From positions 1-21,898 of the forward strand of contig CAZZKE010000050.1 in the NCBI GenBank assembly GCA_964655005.1: 21,898 bases of DNA, read 5' to 3'. The notes beneath the pieces are model-generated. The model worked only from the letters and a program-made list of their open reading frames with translations, ran no database searches and was not told the DNA's origin. Positions within the stretch are counted from its first letter, which is position 1; every line of letters starts with the position of its first letter. The DNA is from CAZZKE01 sp964655005. GTDB lineage: Bacteria; Pseudomonadota; Alphaproteobacteria; Rhodospirillales; JABHCV01. Made by a program: the position numbers and the translations under genes. This document shows, piece by piece, positions 1-7,364 of the stretch.

Positions 1-51
1 GCAAACTACTTCAGAAATTCAGGGTATGCGTCAGTTTAAAACGGAAAGAGT
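1..51. other. Left-edge flank, nothing recognised
   Basis: These bases precede the repeat core. I see no gene, no match to the left arm of the repeat copy at the right end of the window, and no partner for the outer hairpin arm at 108-126. It may be unrelated flanking DNA or a diverged or replaced arm of the element. Confidence 0.4.
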
Positions 52-162
52 CTAGGAGCCGACGGCGCGGCGGTGCTTGGGTACCGCAAGGCCGTCGGCG
101 ACAACGTCCAAAAGGCTTGTGAGGCCGTCTCTATGGGTCATTTTTCCTGCAACTTGGTATTA
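52..162 (+). repeat. Structured interspersed repeat, left copy (left arm missing)
   Basis: The core at 52-127 is nearly identical to 21760-21834. The arm at 108-162 is nearly the reverse complement of the left arm of the right copy (21705-21759). Within the core, GCCGACGGC (58-66) pairs with GCCGTCGGC (91-99), and inside that GCGGT (70-74) pairs with ACCGC (83-87). The outer arm at 108-126 has no partner to its left, so this copy looks truncated on the left. Its right end, reading TACCAAGTTGCAG on the minus strand, abuts and includes the TAA stop codon of the minus-strand gene that ends at 160. The form, with terminal inverted arms around a folded core, resembles a MITE or REP-type extragenic element. 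Placed behind a gene, it could also act as a 3'-end stabiliser or terminator for that transcript; this is inference. Confidence 0.8.
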
Positions 163-3100
163 ACGCGCTTCGGTATTATTACTGTCGCTTTCCTGAACCG
201 GTGGCGGCCCGCCCCGGGACGGGCCGTCGGCCAGCAACCCGAACAGGTTGCGAAAAATTCCCGGCGCCAGGGCGCTTAGGGGATTAACCACTACCTTCGG
301 ATTTTCGATCGGCCCGCGCATGGCGTAATTGGCGGCGAAAATACCGCCGCCTTCCTCGGTGCCGGTCAACAGGGTGCCGATGATCGGAATATTGCCAAGC
401 ACGCTGTTCAGGGCATATGCCGGCACCATCGTACCTTCGATATCGATGATTTCGGCATTTGTGTAGATACGGCCCTTGGCGGTGTAGCCCAGTGACAGGC
501 CGGTGGCCTTGGCGTTTTTTATTTCGATGACCCCCTGATTAAGGACAAACGGCACATCGAAGTCATTGAAGGCCAGGCCATCGCCTTGCAGGGATTCGAC
601 GATCCCGGTCAGCGACAGAATACTTACCAGATGGACCAGGGTCGGCGCATCGACGATGCGGTAATCGCTTATCAGCATCCGCCCGGTCAACGGATGGCCC
701 GGTTCGGCGTCGTCGAAGACACCCGATACATCCAGTGTGCCGCCGATCATGTTATCGTAAACGCCCAGGCTGGACAGCATGACGCCGGCGTCTTCGGCCC
801 TGAACGATAGTTCGCGTTTGCCAAGGCCGCCCGGCTTCAGGCGCACTTCGAACCGCTTGCCCTGGCCGACCACGCCATCGACGACGATCCCCCGCCACCT
901 TTCGCCGGAGCGGGCGAAGGTGCCGGTAATTTGCTGTAAATAACGATTCTTGCCGATCCACACCTTGTCGACCTTGGCCGACACGCTAAGCTTCAGGCCG
1001 AACGATCCATCGCCGTCCTGCGGCGAGGTCTTGAACAGGTCATCGAACATCGGCGCCAAATCCAGGCTTGGCCCGTGGAAGCTGACGGTCCAGCCGCCAT
1101 CCTGGCCGGGGATCACGATGCCGGTCAAATCGGTCCGGTTAAAACTGACCTGATTAATGTTGACCTTGTCCAGGCCGCTGCCGTCTTCGGCATATCGGGC
1201 CGAACCGTTAACACGCAAATCCCCGGCCAACAGCGAAAAACTGGGAATATCGGTAATACGCACGCCGTCGATATCAATATCGACCTGGGCCGAACCGCCG
1301 ACCCCGGTCTGTTTCGACCAGTTCATGGCCGGCACATTGAACGCAACTTCGTTCAGATCCAGCTTCAGGCGCACCTTTCCGGTATTGTCGTCCTGTAACA
1401 GCAAGCGGATATCGGCGCCGACCCCGCCTTCGATAAAGTTACCGTACAGACGCGAAATGTTCAGTCCCAGATCGCCCAGTTTGCCAATATCGTCAATCTG
1501 CGAGCGAATATCGAAACGCTGGCGGAAGGCCCCGCCGGGGCCAAAGTTTCGCCGCCAGTTCAAGGCGGCCGTAATATCGCCAAGTTTGACGTCACCTTCG
1601 ATATCAAGCCCCTGCCGATCGGCTTTCAGATTTAGAAAATCACTGCTGATGCCCTGGCCCAGAATGACCCGGTCGATAAACACATTTTTCATTCCGGCGT
1701 CGGCGGTGATATCCACCTGGTCCAGGGACAGGTCCTCCAGCAAAGGCATTTGCAATTTCAAATGCAGATCGGCATCGCCGCCGGCATTCGCCGGGTCTAT
1801 CCCGATTGCAGAGGAGAATCCAAGCGGTTCGTGCTCGATCATTTGCAGGGCATTCTGGACCGGACCCTGGATGAACAGGTCCATATCGGCGTCCTGATCT
1901 TCCTTATCCAGGCCGGTCAACGAGATGATGCCTTTTTGCAGGGTCATTCCCTCGCTTTCCGAGCGGGTGATGAAAATATCAAATTTCCGGTCGGTGAAAC
2001 GGGCCGTGGCATTGGTGTTTGTGGCCTTGGGCATGGGCGGCAGGTAATCGACGGTAACGCCTTCGATATCCATATCACCGCTTAACGACACCAGTTCGAG
2101 CGGCCCCCCATTGTTCTGGCGGACCTGAACCGAAGCCCGGGTCCGCGAAACCATACCATCGGCAATATGGGCCAAAACCCAGGACCGGGCTTCGCTGCCA
2201 AGACTTTTCGGCCAATACCGATCCAGATTATCCGGCGGCATGTCACGCAGTACGCCGCCGGCCCCGATCGACAGGTTGCCATCGTCAAGCAGCATATTCA
2301 CGGCGATCGACGCCTTCGGCCCCTGCAAATCCAGTTCCAGCGCGTCGATCTCTATCTTGTCGGTTTCGCCAAGCCATCTGCCGCGGGCGTTCAGGGTATG
2401 CAACGGCATCTTGTGATCGACCGGGCTGGGCAGATAGACCGATCCTTCGGGACCCAGATCGATGGTCAGATTATTGACTTCGAGCAAATCCGGGCGACCG
2501 CCGAAATGGCCCCTCAGTTCGGCGCTGCGGACCGGGATTCGCTGAGCCAGCGACAGCATTCCCAGTTTCTGGGCGGTCTTGACCGGTATCGCCATAAACC
2601 CCTGCCCGGCATTCAGATCGAAGCCCAGGCTTTCCAGCCGGCCGCCGCCATCCATCGAGAACGTCAGGGTTCCCTGTACCGGCAGGTCCATCAGCGCCAG
2701 GGCCGAGAAATCCGGGGACAGATCAGACAGGGCGGCCGGGGTAATGGCGCTAAAATCGACTCCCAGGTCCAGCCTGCCGTCGGCGGCGGCATATTCGCCG
2801 ATGATGGATATATTGGTCCGCTGGCCGCCGACCTGCATATCAAGGGTGACGTCGCCCTTGAATCCACCCGGTTCGCGATTCAAGCGCACCTGAGCGTTGG
2901 TGGCGTCCCACGAAATATTGCGCGCCTGATCGATCACCGTAAGATCGGCATCGTATATCGTCACGTTGCCAAGATAGCTCATCGCCCTGGTCGGGTCGGG
3001 CTTGGCCATAAGTTCGGCCACCATGCGCTGCAAAAACTGGCCCGATTGAGCGGCTTCGGTGTCGAAGCCGACTTCCACCGAGCCATCCGGGTGGCGCAAG

Positions 3101-3495
3101 ACCCGCAACCGGGGACGGAATAACTCGATACTCTGGGGCGCGATCACGCCCTGAACCAGGGCCCTGGCGCTCAGCGACAGGGAAAGTTCCGGAATGACGG
3201 CGATCAGGGAGTCGCTGGCATCATAAGCGCGAACATTGAGCACCCGGATATCCAGTGTTCGTTCCCAGCCGGCCCAAGTAAGAATTGTATCATCAAGGCG
3301 CAGCCGAAAAGACTTGTGTAATCTGCCAAGTGTGCTTTCGATATATGGTGAAAGGAAGGCCAGCGATATCGGTCCGGACGACAGCTGCCAGGCGGCGATA
3401 ACAACCATTATCGCCAGACCGGCGCCGAGCCCGCCCAACAGTTGGATAATTAACCGAATGGATTTTCTGAACAAACCATATTCCCTGGACTTCAC
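160..3495 (-). CDS. YhdP/AsmA-like large envelope protein (DUF3971 family)
   Basis: This 1111-residue protein has one N-terminal membrane segment (about residues 14-35) followed by a very long periplasmic region of repetitive beta-rich sequence. That is the pattern of the YhdP/AsmA/TamB group, which is thought to bridge inner and outer membranes and move phospholipids. The C-terminal part (about 960-1090: TKGRIYTNAEIIDIEGTMVP-like stretch, then RGPIENPKVVVNPLSALAPG) matches the AsmA-like C-terminal region. E. coli YhdP is somewhat longer (about 1266 residues). The start is uncertain. The longest frame begins with GTG at 3495 without a clear ribosome binding site. A TTG at 3474 has AGGGA seven bases upstream and would give a protein starting MFRKSIRL. 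It is divergent from glnE with only 55 bp between them, so the promoters must be compact. The stop codon lies inside the left repeat. The family call is firm; the exact substrate is unknown. Confidence 0.85.
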   Translation of the reverse strand: MKSREYGLFRKSIRLIIQLLGGLGAGLAIMVVIAAWQLSSGPISLAFLSPYIESTLGRLHKSFRLRLDDTILTWAGWERTLDIRVLNVRAYDASDSLIAVIPELSLSLSARALVQGVIAPQSIELFRPRLRVLRHPDGSVEVGFDTEAAQSGQFLQRMVAELMAKPDPTRAMSYLGNVTIYDADLTVIDQARNISWDATNAQVRLNREPGGFKGDVTLDMQVGGQRTNISIIGEYAAADGRLDLGVDFSAITPAALSDLSPDFSALALMDLPVQGTLTFSMDGGGRLESLGFDLNAGQGFMAIPVKTAQKLGMLSLAQRIPVRSAELRGHFGGRPDLLEVNNLTIDLGPEGSVYLPSPVDHKMPLHTLNARGRWLGETDKIEIDALELDLQGPKASIAVNMLLDDGNLSIGAGGVLRDMPPDNLDRYWPKSLGSEARSWVLAHIADGMVSRTRASVQVRQNNGGPLELVSLSGDMDIEGVTVDYLPPMPKATNTNATARFTDRKFDIFITRSESEGMTLQKGIISLTGLDKEDQDADMDLFIQGPVQNALQMIEHEPLGFSSAIGIDPANAGGDADLHLKLQMPLLEDLSLDQVDITADAGMKNVFIDRVILGQGISSDFLNLKADRQGLDIEGDVKLGDITAALNWRRNFGPGGAFRQRFDIRSQIDDIGKLGDLGLNISRLYGNFIEGGVGADIRLLLQDDNTGKVRLKLDLNEVAFNVPAMNWSKQTGVGGSAQVDIDIDGVRITDIPSFSLLAGDLRVNGSARYAEDGSGLDKVNINQVSFNRTDLTGIVIPGQDGGWTVSFHGPSLDLAPMFDDLFKTSPQDGDGSFGLKLSVSAKVDKVWIGKNRYLQQITGTFARSGERWRGIVVDGVVGQGKRFEVRLKPGGLGKRELSFRAEDAGVMLSSLGVYDNMIGGTLDVSGVFDDAEPGHPLTGRMLISDYRIVDAPTLVHLVSILSLTGIVESLQGDGLAFNDFDVPFVLNQGVIEIKNAKATGLSLGYTAKGRIYTNAEIIDIEGTMVPAYALNSVLGNIPIIGTLLTGTEEGGGIFAANYAMRGPIENPKVVVNPLSALAPGIFRNLFGLLADGPSRGGPPPVQESDSNNTEAR

Positions 3496-3550
3496 AGAGC
3501 CGAAAAATAAGTATTTCCGGCCAGTTTACAAGTCTTAGAGTTTAGCAAAT

Positions 3551-6526
3551 ATGAATATTTTTGTCTCCACCGCTTGCCAGACGCCGCCGCCCCGGCCCGC
3601 CGACCATGATCGTATGGTGCTGGGGCTGGATCGCTGGCGGGACGCGGTAAAGGACAGCGGCGACCGGGAAGTCATTGACATTCATCAGGCTATCATGGCC
3701 GACGCGACCGCCCGCCGCCTGGCCGAGGCGCTATTCGGCAACAGCCCTTACCTGTCCAAATGCATGACCGGGGCGGCGGATTTTGCTTGCCGGCTGTTCG
3801 CCCGCGGCCCCGATGACATGTTTAGCACCCTGCTCGAAGAACTGAACGACGATAAGGCCGATGAAACTGAAACCGGAAAACTGCTGCGGGCCACAAAGAA
3901 AAAGGCCGCCCTATGCGTCGCACTGGCCGATATAGCGGGTCTCTGGCCGCTTGAAAAAGTCACCGCCGCGCTGTCGCGGTTCGCCGATCTGGCAATTTCC
4001 AGGGCCGCCGCCCAGGCCTTGCGCACCGCCGCCGCCAGGGGCGATATGGAATTGGCCGATCCGGAACACCCGGAAGTGGAATCGGGGCTGGTAATTCTGG
4101 GCATGGGCAAGCTCGGAGGCGGTGAGCTGAACTATTCCAGCGATATCGATCTGATTGTCCTGTTCGACCCGGACCGGGTGCAGAGCGACGACCCCGACAA
4201 CCTGCAAACCGCCTTCGTCCGCCTGACGCGTAATCTGGTGCGATTACTGGAAGAGCACACCGCCGATGGTTACGTGTTCCGGACCGACTTGAGGTTGCGG
4301 CCCGACCCGGGTGCTACGCCGCTGGCCATTTCGGTGCTGGCGGCGGAAACCTACTATGAAAGCATCGGCCAAAACTGGGAACGGGCGGCGATGATAAAGG
4401 CCAGACCGGTGGCCGGCGACATCGAGGCGGGACGGGCCTTCCTGAAATGGTTAACGCCGTTTGTGTGGCGTAAGAATCTGGATTTTGCGGCTATTTCCGA
4501 TATTCATTCCATCAAACGCCAAATCAATGCCCAGCGCGGCGGCCAGGGTATTTCGGTACCCGGCCACAATGTCAAACTGGGCCGTGGCGGGATCCGCGAG
4601 ATCGAATTTTTCGCCCAGACGCAACAGCTGATATGGGGTGGCAGATTACCGGAATTGCGACTGTCGCAAACCGTAAAAACCCTGGAAAAACTTGCCGACT
4701 GCGGCCAGATCATCGAGGTCGTCCGTGACGACTTGATCGCCGCTTACCGCTATCTGCGCCGGCTCGAACACCGTTTGCAAATGATCGACGATGAACAGAC
4801 CCACAGCCTTCCCGAAGACCCCGGCAAGCTGGCCGCCGTGGCGACCTTCCTGGGTTATGACGACAGCCAGTCCCTGGCGCTGGAATTGACGGCGCATCTG
4901 GAAAAAGTGGAAACCCATTACGCCGGACTTTTCGAAGACGCGCCATCGCTCGGCGCATCCTCGGGCGAGGACGATCTTATAATCGGCAATCTGGTATTCA
5001 CCGGCGGCGATTCCGATCCCGAAACCATCCGCACCATCGAAAATCTGGGTTTTAAAAATGCCGCCGCCGTCGACGCCGCGGTGCGCGGCTGGCATCATGG
5101 TCGCTACCGGGCCATGCGCAGCGCCCGGGCCCGCGAATTGCTGACCGAATTTTTCCCGGTTCTGCTGAAAGCCCTGGCGGCGACACCGGACCCCGACGCC
5201 ACGTTCAACCGGTTCGACGAATTCCTGTCGGGACTGCCCGCCGGGGTGCAGTTGTTTTCGATGTTCTATTCGAACCCCAAATTGCTCGATCTGGTCGCCG
5301 AAATCATGGGCGATGCGCCTCGTCTGGCGGAATATCTGGCCCGCCGCCCACAGGTTCTGGAAAGCGTCCTGACCGCCGATTTTTTTGATCCGCCACCATC
5401 CGCTGAATACCTGTTTGCCGAACTGGATCAGAAAATGCGCCAGGCCGAATACTTCGAAGACGTTCTGGTGATGTGCCGTCGATGGGCCAACGACCGCCGC
5501 TTTCAGGTCGGGGTACTGGCCTTGCGGGGACGTATCGCGCCGGCGACCACGGCCCTGGCGTTAAGTGATATCGCCGAGGTCGCCATTGACCGCCTATACA
5601 ACCGGGTCGAAGAGGAATTTGCCCGAACACACGGTCGTATTACCGGATCGGAGCTGGCCGTGGTCAGCCTCGGCAAGCTGGGCAGCCGTGAAATGACTCC
5701 GGAATCCGACCTGGATCTGGTGTTTGTCTATGATCTTCCGGACGGTATCGATGCTTCCGACGGCGCCAAGCCACTGCCGCCGAGCCAGTATTTCGCCCGC
5801 TTGAGTCAACGCCTGATTAATGCCATCTCGGCCCAAACCGGCGAAGGCGCCCTGTATGAGGTCGATATGCGGCTGCGTCCATCCGGCGCTGCCGGCCCCA
5901 TTGCCTCCAGCCTGGCCGCTTTCATTCAATATCACGAACAGGAGGCCTGGACCTGGGAACACATGGCCCTGACCAGGGGCCGGGTTATTGTCGGAGCGCC
6001 CGGAATGCACGAGAAAATCAACCGGGCGATCCGCCGGACCCTGACCCGGCGGCGCGATCCGGACAAGCTGTTAACCGACGTCGCCCATATGCGCGAACGC
6101 ATGGAGGGCGAACATCACACCGATTTTATATGGGATGTCAAACACCTGCGCGGCGGCCTGGTAGATGTCGAATTTATCACCCAGTACCTGGAACTGCGCC
6201 ACGCCCACGACCACCCCGGAGTGTTGGCCCACGACACCCGGACGGTTTTGCAAAACATCAAGCGCCTGGGCCTGTTGGACGGTGCGACCGCCGACGAACT
6301 GATCGCCGCCGCGCTGTTATGGCAATCACTGCAAGGCATGTTGCGCCTGACCATCCCCAGGGCCTTGCGCAAGCAACACGACCACACCATTCCACAGGGC
6401 CTGCGGGATAAACTGGCCGGGGCCTGTGGAGCAGCCGATTTCGCCACCCTGACAGCCATGATCGAAACGACTGCGACGACCGTGATGGGCCATTACCAGG
6501 CGATCATCGCCGGACCGGCGGGTTGA
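3551..6526 (+). CDS. glnE: Bifunctional glutamine synthetase adenylyltransferase / adenylyl-removing enzyme
   Basis: GlnE adds AMP to glutamine synthetase, which lowers its activity, and removes it again. Its direction is set by PII and glutamine, and it acts in the cytoplasm. At 991 residues it is slightly longer than E. coli GlnE (946). Both nucleotidyltransferase halves are intact. The N-terminal removase site reads GMGKLGGGELNYSSDIDL, from residue 184, with metal-binding D198 and D200. The C-terminal transferase site reads SLGKLGSREMTPESDLDL, from residue 706, with D720 and D722. An R-L-R-P-D-P/R-L-R-P-S strand follows each site. The ATG at 3551 has no strong ribosome binding site, and I see no better in-frame start before conserved sequence. 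It is transcribed away from the YhdP-like gene, and the next gene starts after 196 bp. Confidence 0.96.
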   Translation: MNIFVSTACQTPPPRPADHDRMVLGLDRWRDAVKDSGDREVIDIHQAIMADATARRLAEALFGNSPYLSKCMTGAADFACRLFARGPDDMFSTLLEELNDDKADETETGKLLRATKKKAALCVALADIAGLWPLEKVTAALSRFADLAISRAAAQALRTAAARGDMELADPEHPEVESGLVILGMGKLGGGELNYSSDIDLIVLFDPDRVQSDDPDNLQTAFVRLTRNLVRLLEEHTADGYVFRTDLRLRPDPGATPLAISVLAAETYYESIGQNWERAAMIKARPVAGDIEAGRAFLKWLTPFVWRKNLDFAAISDIHSIKRQINAQRGGQGISVPGHNVKLGRGGIREIEFFAQTQQLIWGGRLPELRLSQTVKTLEKLADCGQIIEVVRDDLIAAYRYLRRLEHRLQMIDDEQTHSLPEDPGKLAAVATFLGYDDSQSLALELTAHLEKVETHYAGLFEDAPSLGASSGEDDLIIGNLVFTGGDSDPETIRTIENLGFKNAAAVDAAVRGWHHGRYRAMRSARARELLTEFFPVLLKALAATPDPDATFNRFDEFLSGLPAGVQLFSMFYSNPKLLDLVAEIMGDAPRLAEYLARRPQVLESVLTADFFDPPPSAEYLFAELDQKMRQAEYFEDVLVMCRRWANDRRFQVGVLALRGRIAPATTALALSDIAEVAIDRLYNRVEEEFARTHGRITGSELAVVSLGKLGSREMTPESDLDLVFVYDLPDGIDASDGAKPLPPSQYFARLSQRLINAISAQTGEGALYEVDMRLRPSGAAGPIASSLAAFIQYHEQEAWTWEHMALTRGRVIVGAPGMHEKINRAIRRTLTRRRDPDKLLTDVAHMRERMEGEHHTDFIWDVKHLRGGLVDVEFITQYLELRHAHDHPGVLAHDTRTVLQNIKRLGLLDGATADELIAAALLWQSLQGMLRLTIPRALRKQHDHTIPQGLRDKLAGACGAADFATLTAMIETTATTVMGHYQAIIAGPAG

Positions 6527-6624
6527 CCGGTTTTAGTTGGGAAGGCCCCAGGCCGCCCCTATGCAGCGCGATCAATATACATTATTTTCCATATTTTCCG
6601 CGATGCTGATTGTCGATGATCGGG

Positions 6625-6643
6625 AAACGAAAAAATCGTTTTT
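6625..6643 (+). terminator. Weak hairpin plus T-run downstream of glnE
   Basis: AAACGA (6625-6630) and TCGTTT (6636-6641) form a six-pair stem around an A5 loop, with a run of T on the 3' side. The stem is AT-rich and short, so termination here would be inefficient. It is about 100 bp behind the glnE stop. The rest of the glnE-fliL gap shows only the promoter-like box listed next. Confidence 0.3.
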
Positions 6644-6692
6644 CAATAATCGGTAGATATTGTCCGGCGTATGGATTTAGTATCCAACTCGC

Positions 6693-6698
6693 TATAAT
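6693..6698 (+). promoter_or_regulatory. Candidate -10 box for fliL
   Basis: TATAAT is a perfect sigma-70 type -10 hexamer, 24 bp before the fliL ATG. No good -35 lies at 16-18 bp upstream; the nearest TTG-type hexamer, at 6660-6665, is 27 bp away. I see no class-specific flagellar (sigma-28 or sigma-54) motif. A ribosome binding site, GGAG at 6713-6716, lies six bases before the ATG and supports that start. Confidence 0.45.
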
Positions 6699-6722
6699 GA
6701 CCTGATTTTCCCGGAGACGCCC

Positions 6723-7247
6723 ATGGCCGACGACGAAGCGATTGCAGAGGAAACGGAAGAGGGCGAAGCACCCGCCGAAGACGGCAAGCAAAAGGGCGGC
6801 AAGAAAAAGCTTATCCTGATCGTTTCCGGTGTCGTCCTGCTGGTTGTCGCCGGGGCCGGCGGCGCCTTCGTTATGGGCGTTTTCGACTCCCTTCTCGGAC
6901 TGGGTGAGCCGGCGGTCGAGGAAGTCGTGGTCATCCCTCCCGGTCCGCCGGTTTACTATGAATTTCCCCAGATGGTTGTCGATTTGAAAAAAACCAGATC
7001 GCGGATCAGTTACATCAAAATCAAGGTGGTCGCCGAAATCGTCACCCGCGACCTGCCGTTGCTGGAAGAGTCCGAATTGAAAATTATCGACAAGATCCAG
7101 ACCTACCTGCGCAGCCAGACCCGTAAAGACCTGACCGGCGGCGCCGGTACCGAAAGGATGCGCACGGCCATAACGAAAATTATTGCCGAAACCCTGTCCC
7201 CGGTAGAATTCGAAGGCGTGCTGTTCCGGGAAATCTTGCTACAGTAA
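6723..7247 (+). CDS. fliL: Flagellar basal body-associated protein FliL
   Basis: FliL is a single-pass inner membrane protein of the flagellar motor. It surrounds the stators and supports torque or swimming under load. This 174-residue protein has an acidic cytoplasmic head (about 1-20), a lysine patch, one membrane helix (about 29-51) and a periplasmic FliL domain. The domain contains YYEFPQMVVDLK and ends with the typical LSPVEFEGVLFREILLQ. The length is normal for the family. The start is supported by GGAG six bases upstream. No other flagellar gene is seen in this window; fliL commonly sits beside fliM or other flagellar genes, so this is a detached copy or the edge of a broken cluster. 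The next gene is a sensor kinase after a hairpin-containing gap. Confidence 0.93.
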   Translation: MADDEAIAEETEEGEAPAEDGKQKGGKKKLILIVSGVVLLVVAGAGGAFVMGVFDSLLGLGEPAVEEVVVIPPGPPVYYEFPQMVVDLKKTRSRISYIKIKVVAEIVTRDLPLLEESELKIIDKIQTYLRSQTRKDLTGGAGTERMRTAITKIIAETLSPVEFEGVLFREILLQ

Positions 7248-7255
7248 ATCCGGAA

Positions 7256-7298
7256 CCCACCCACCGATTTTCGTTGCCAGCATGCCGGTGGCTGTGGG
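7256..7298 (+). terminator. Imperfect hairpin between fliL and the histidine kinase
   Basis: CCCAC-CCACCG (7256-7266) pairs with CGGTGG-ct-GTGGG (7286-7298), giving eleven base pairs with a two-base bulge. No T-run follows, so it is not a classical intrinsic terminator. It could cap the 3' end of the fliL message or slow read-through into the kinase gene. Confidence 0.4.
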
Positions 7299-7364
7299 AC
7301 AATAAATCTTCCAACGGTAGTGAAATCCGGCTATGATTACATACGGTTCAGAGGTTGTTACGGA

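Noticed and set aside
52..127. CRISPR-like repeat
   Set aside because: There are only two copies about 21 kb apart, with no spacers or cas genes; the fold fits an interspersed element.
2167..3123. 318-codon plus-strand frame opposite the YhdP-like gene
   Set aside because: It is wholly antisense to a well-supported gene, rich in Q/R/G as expected from the complement of GC-rich codons, with no recognised motif or ribosome binding site.
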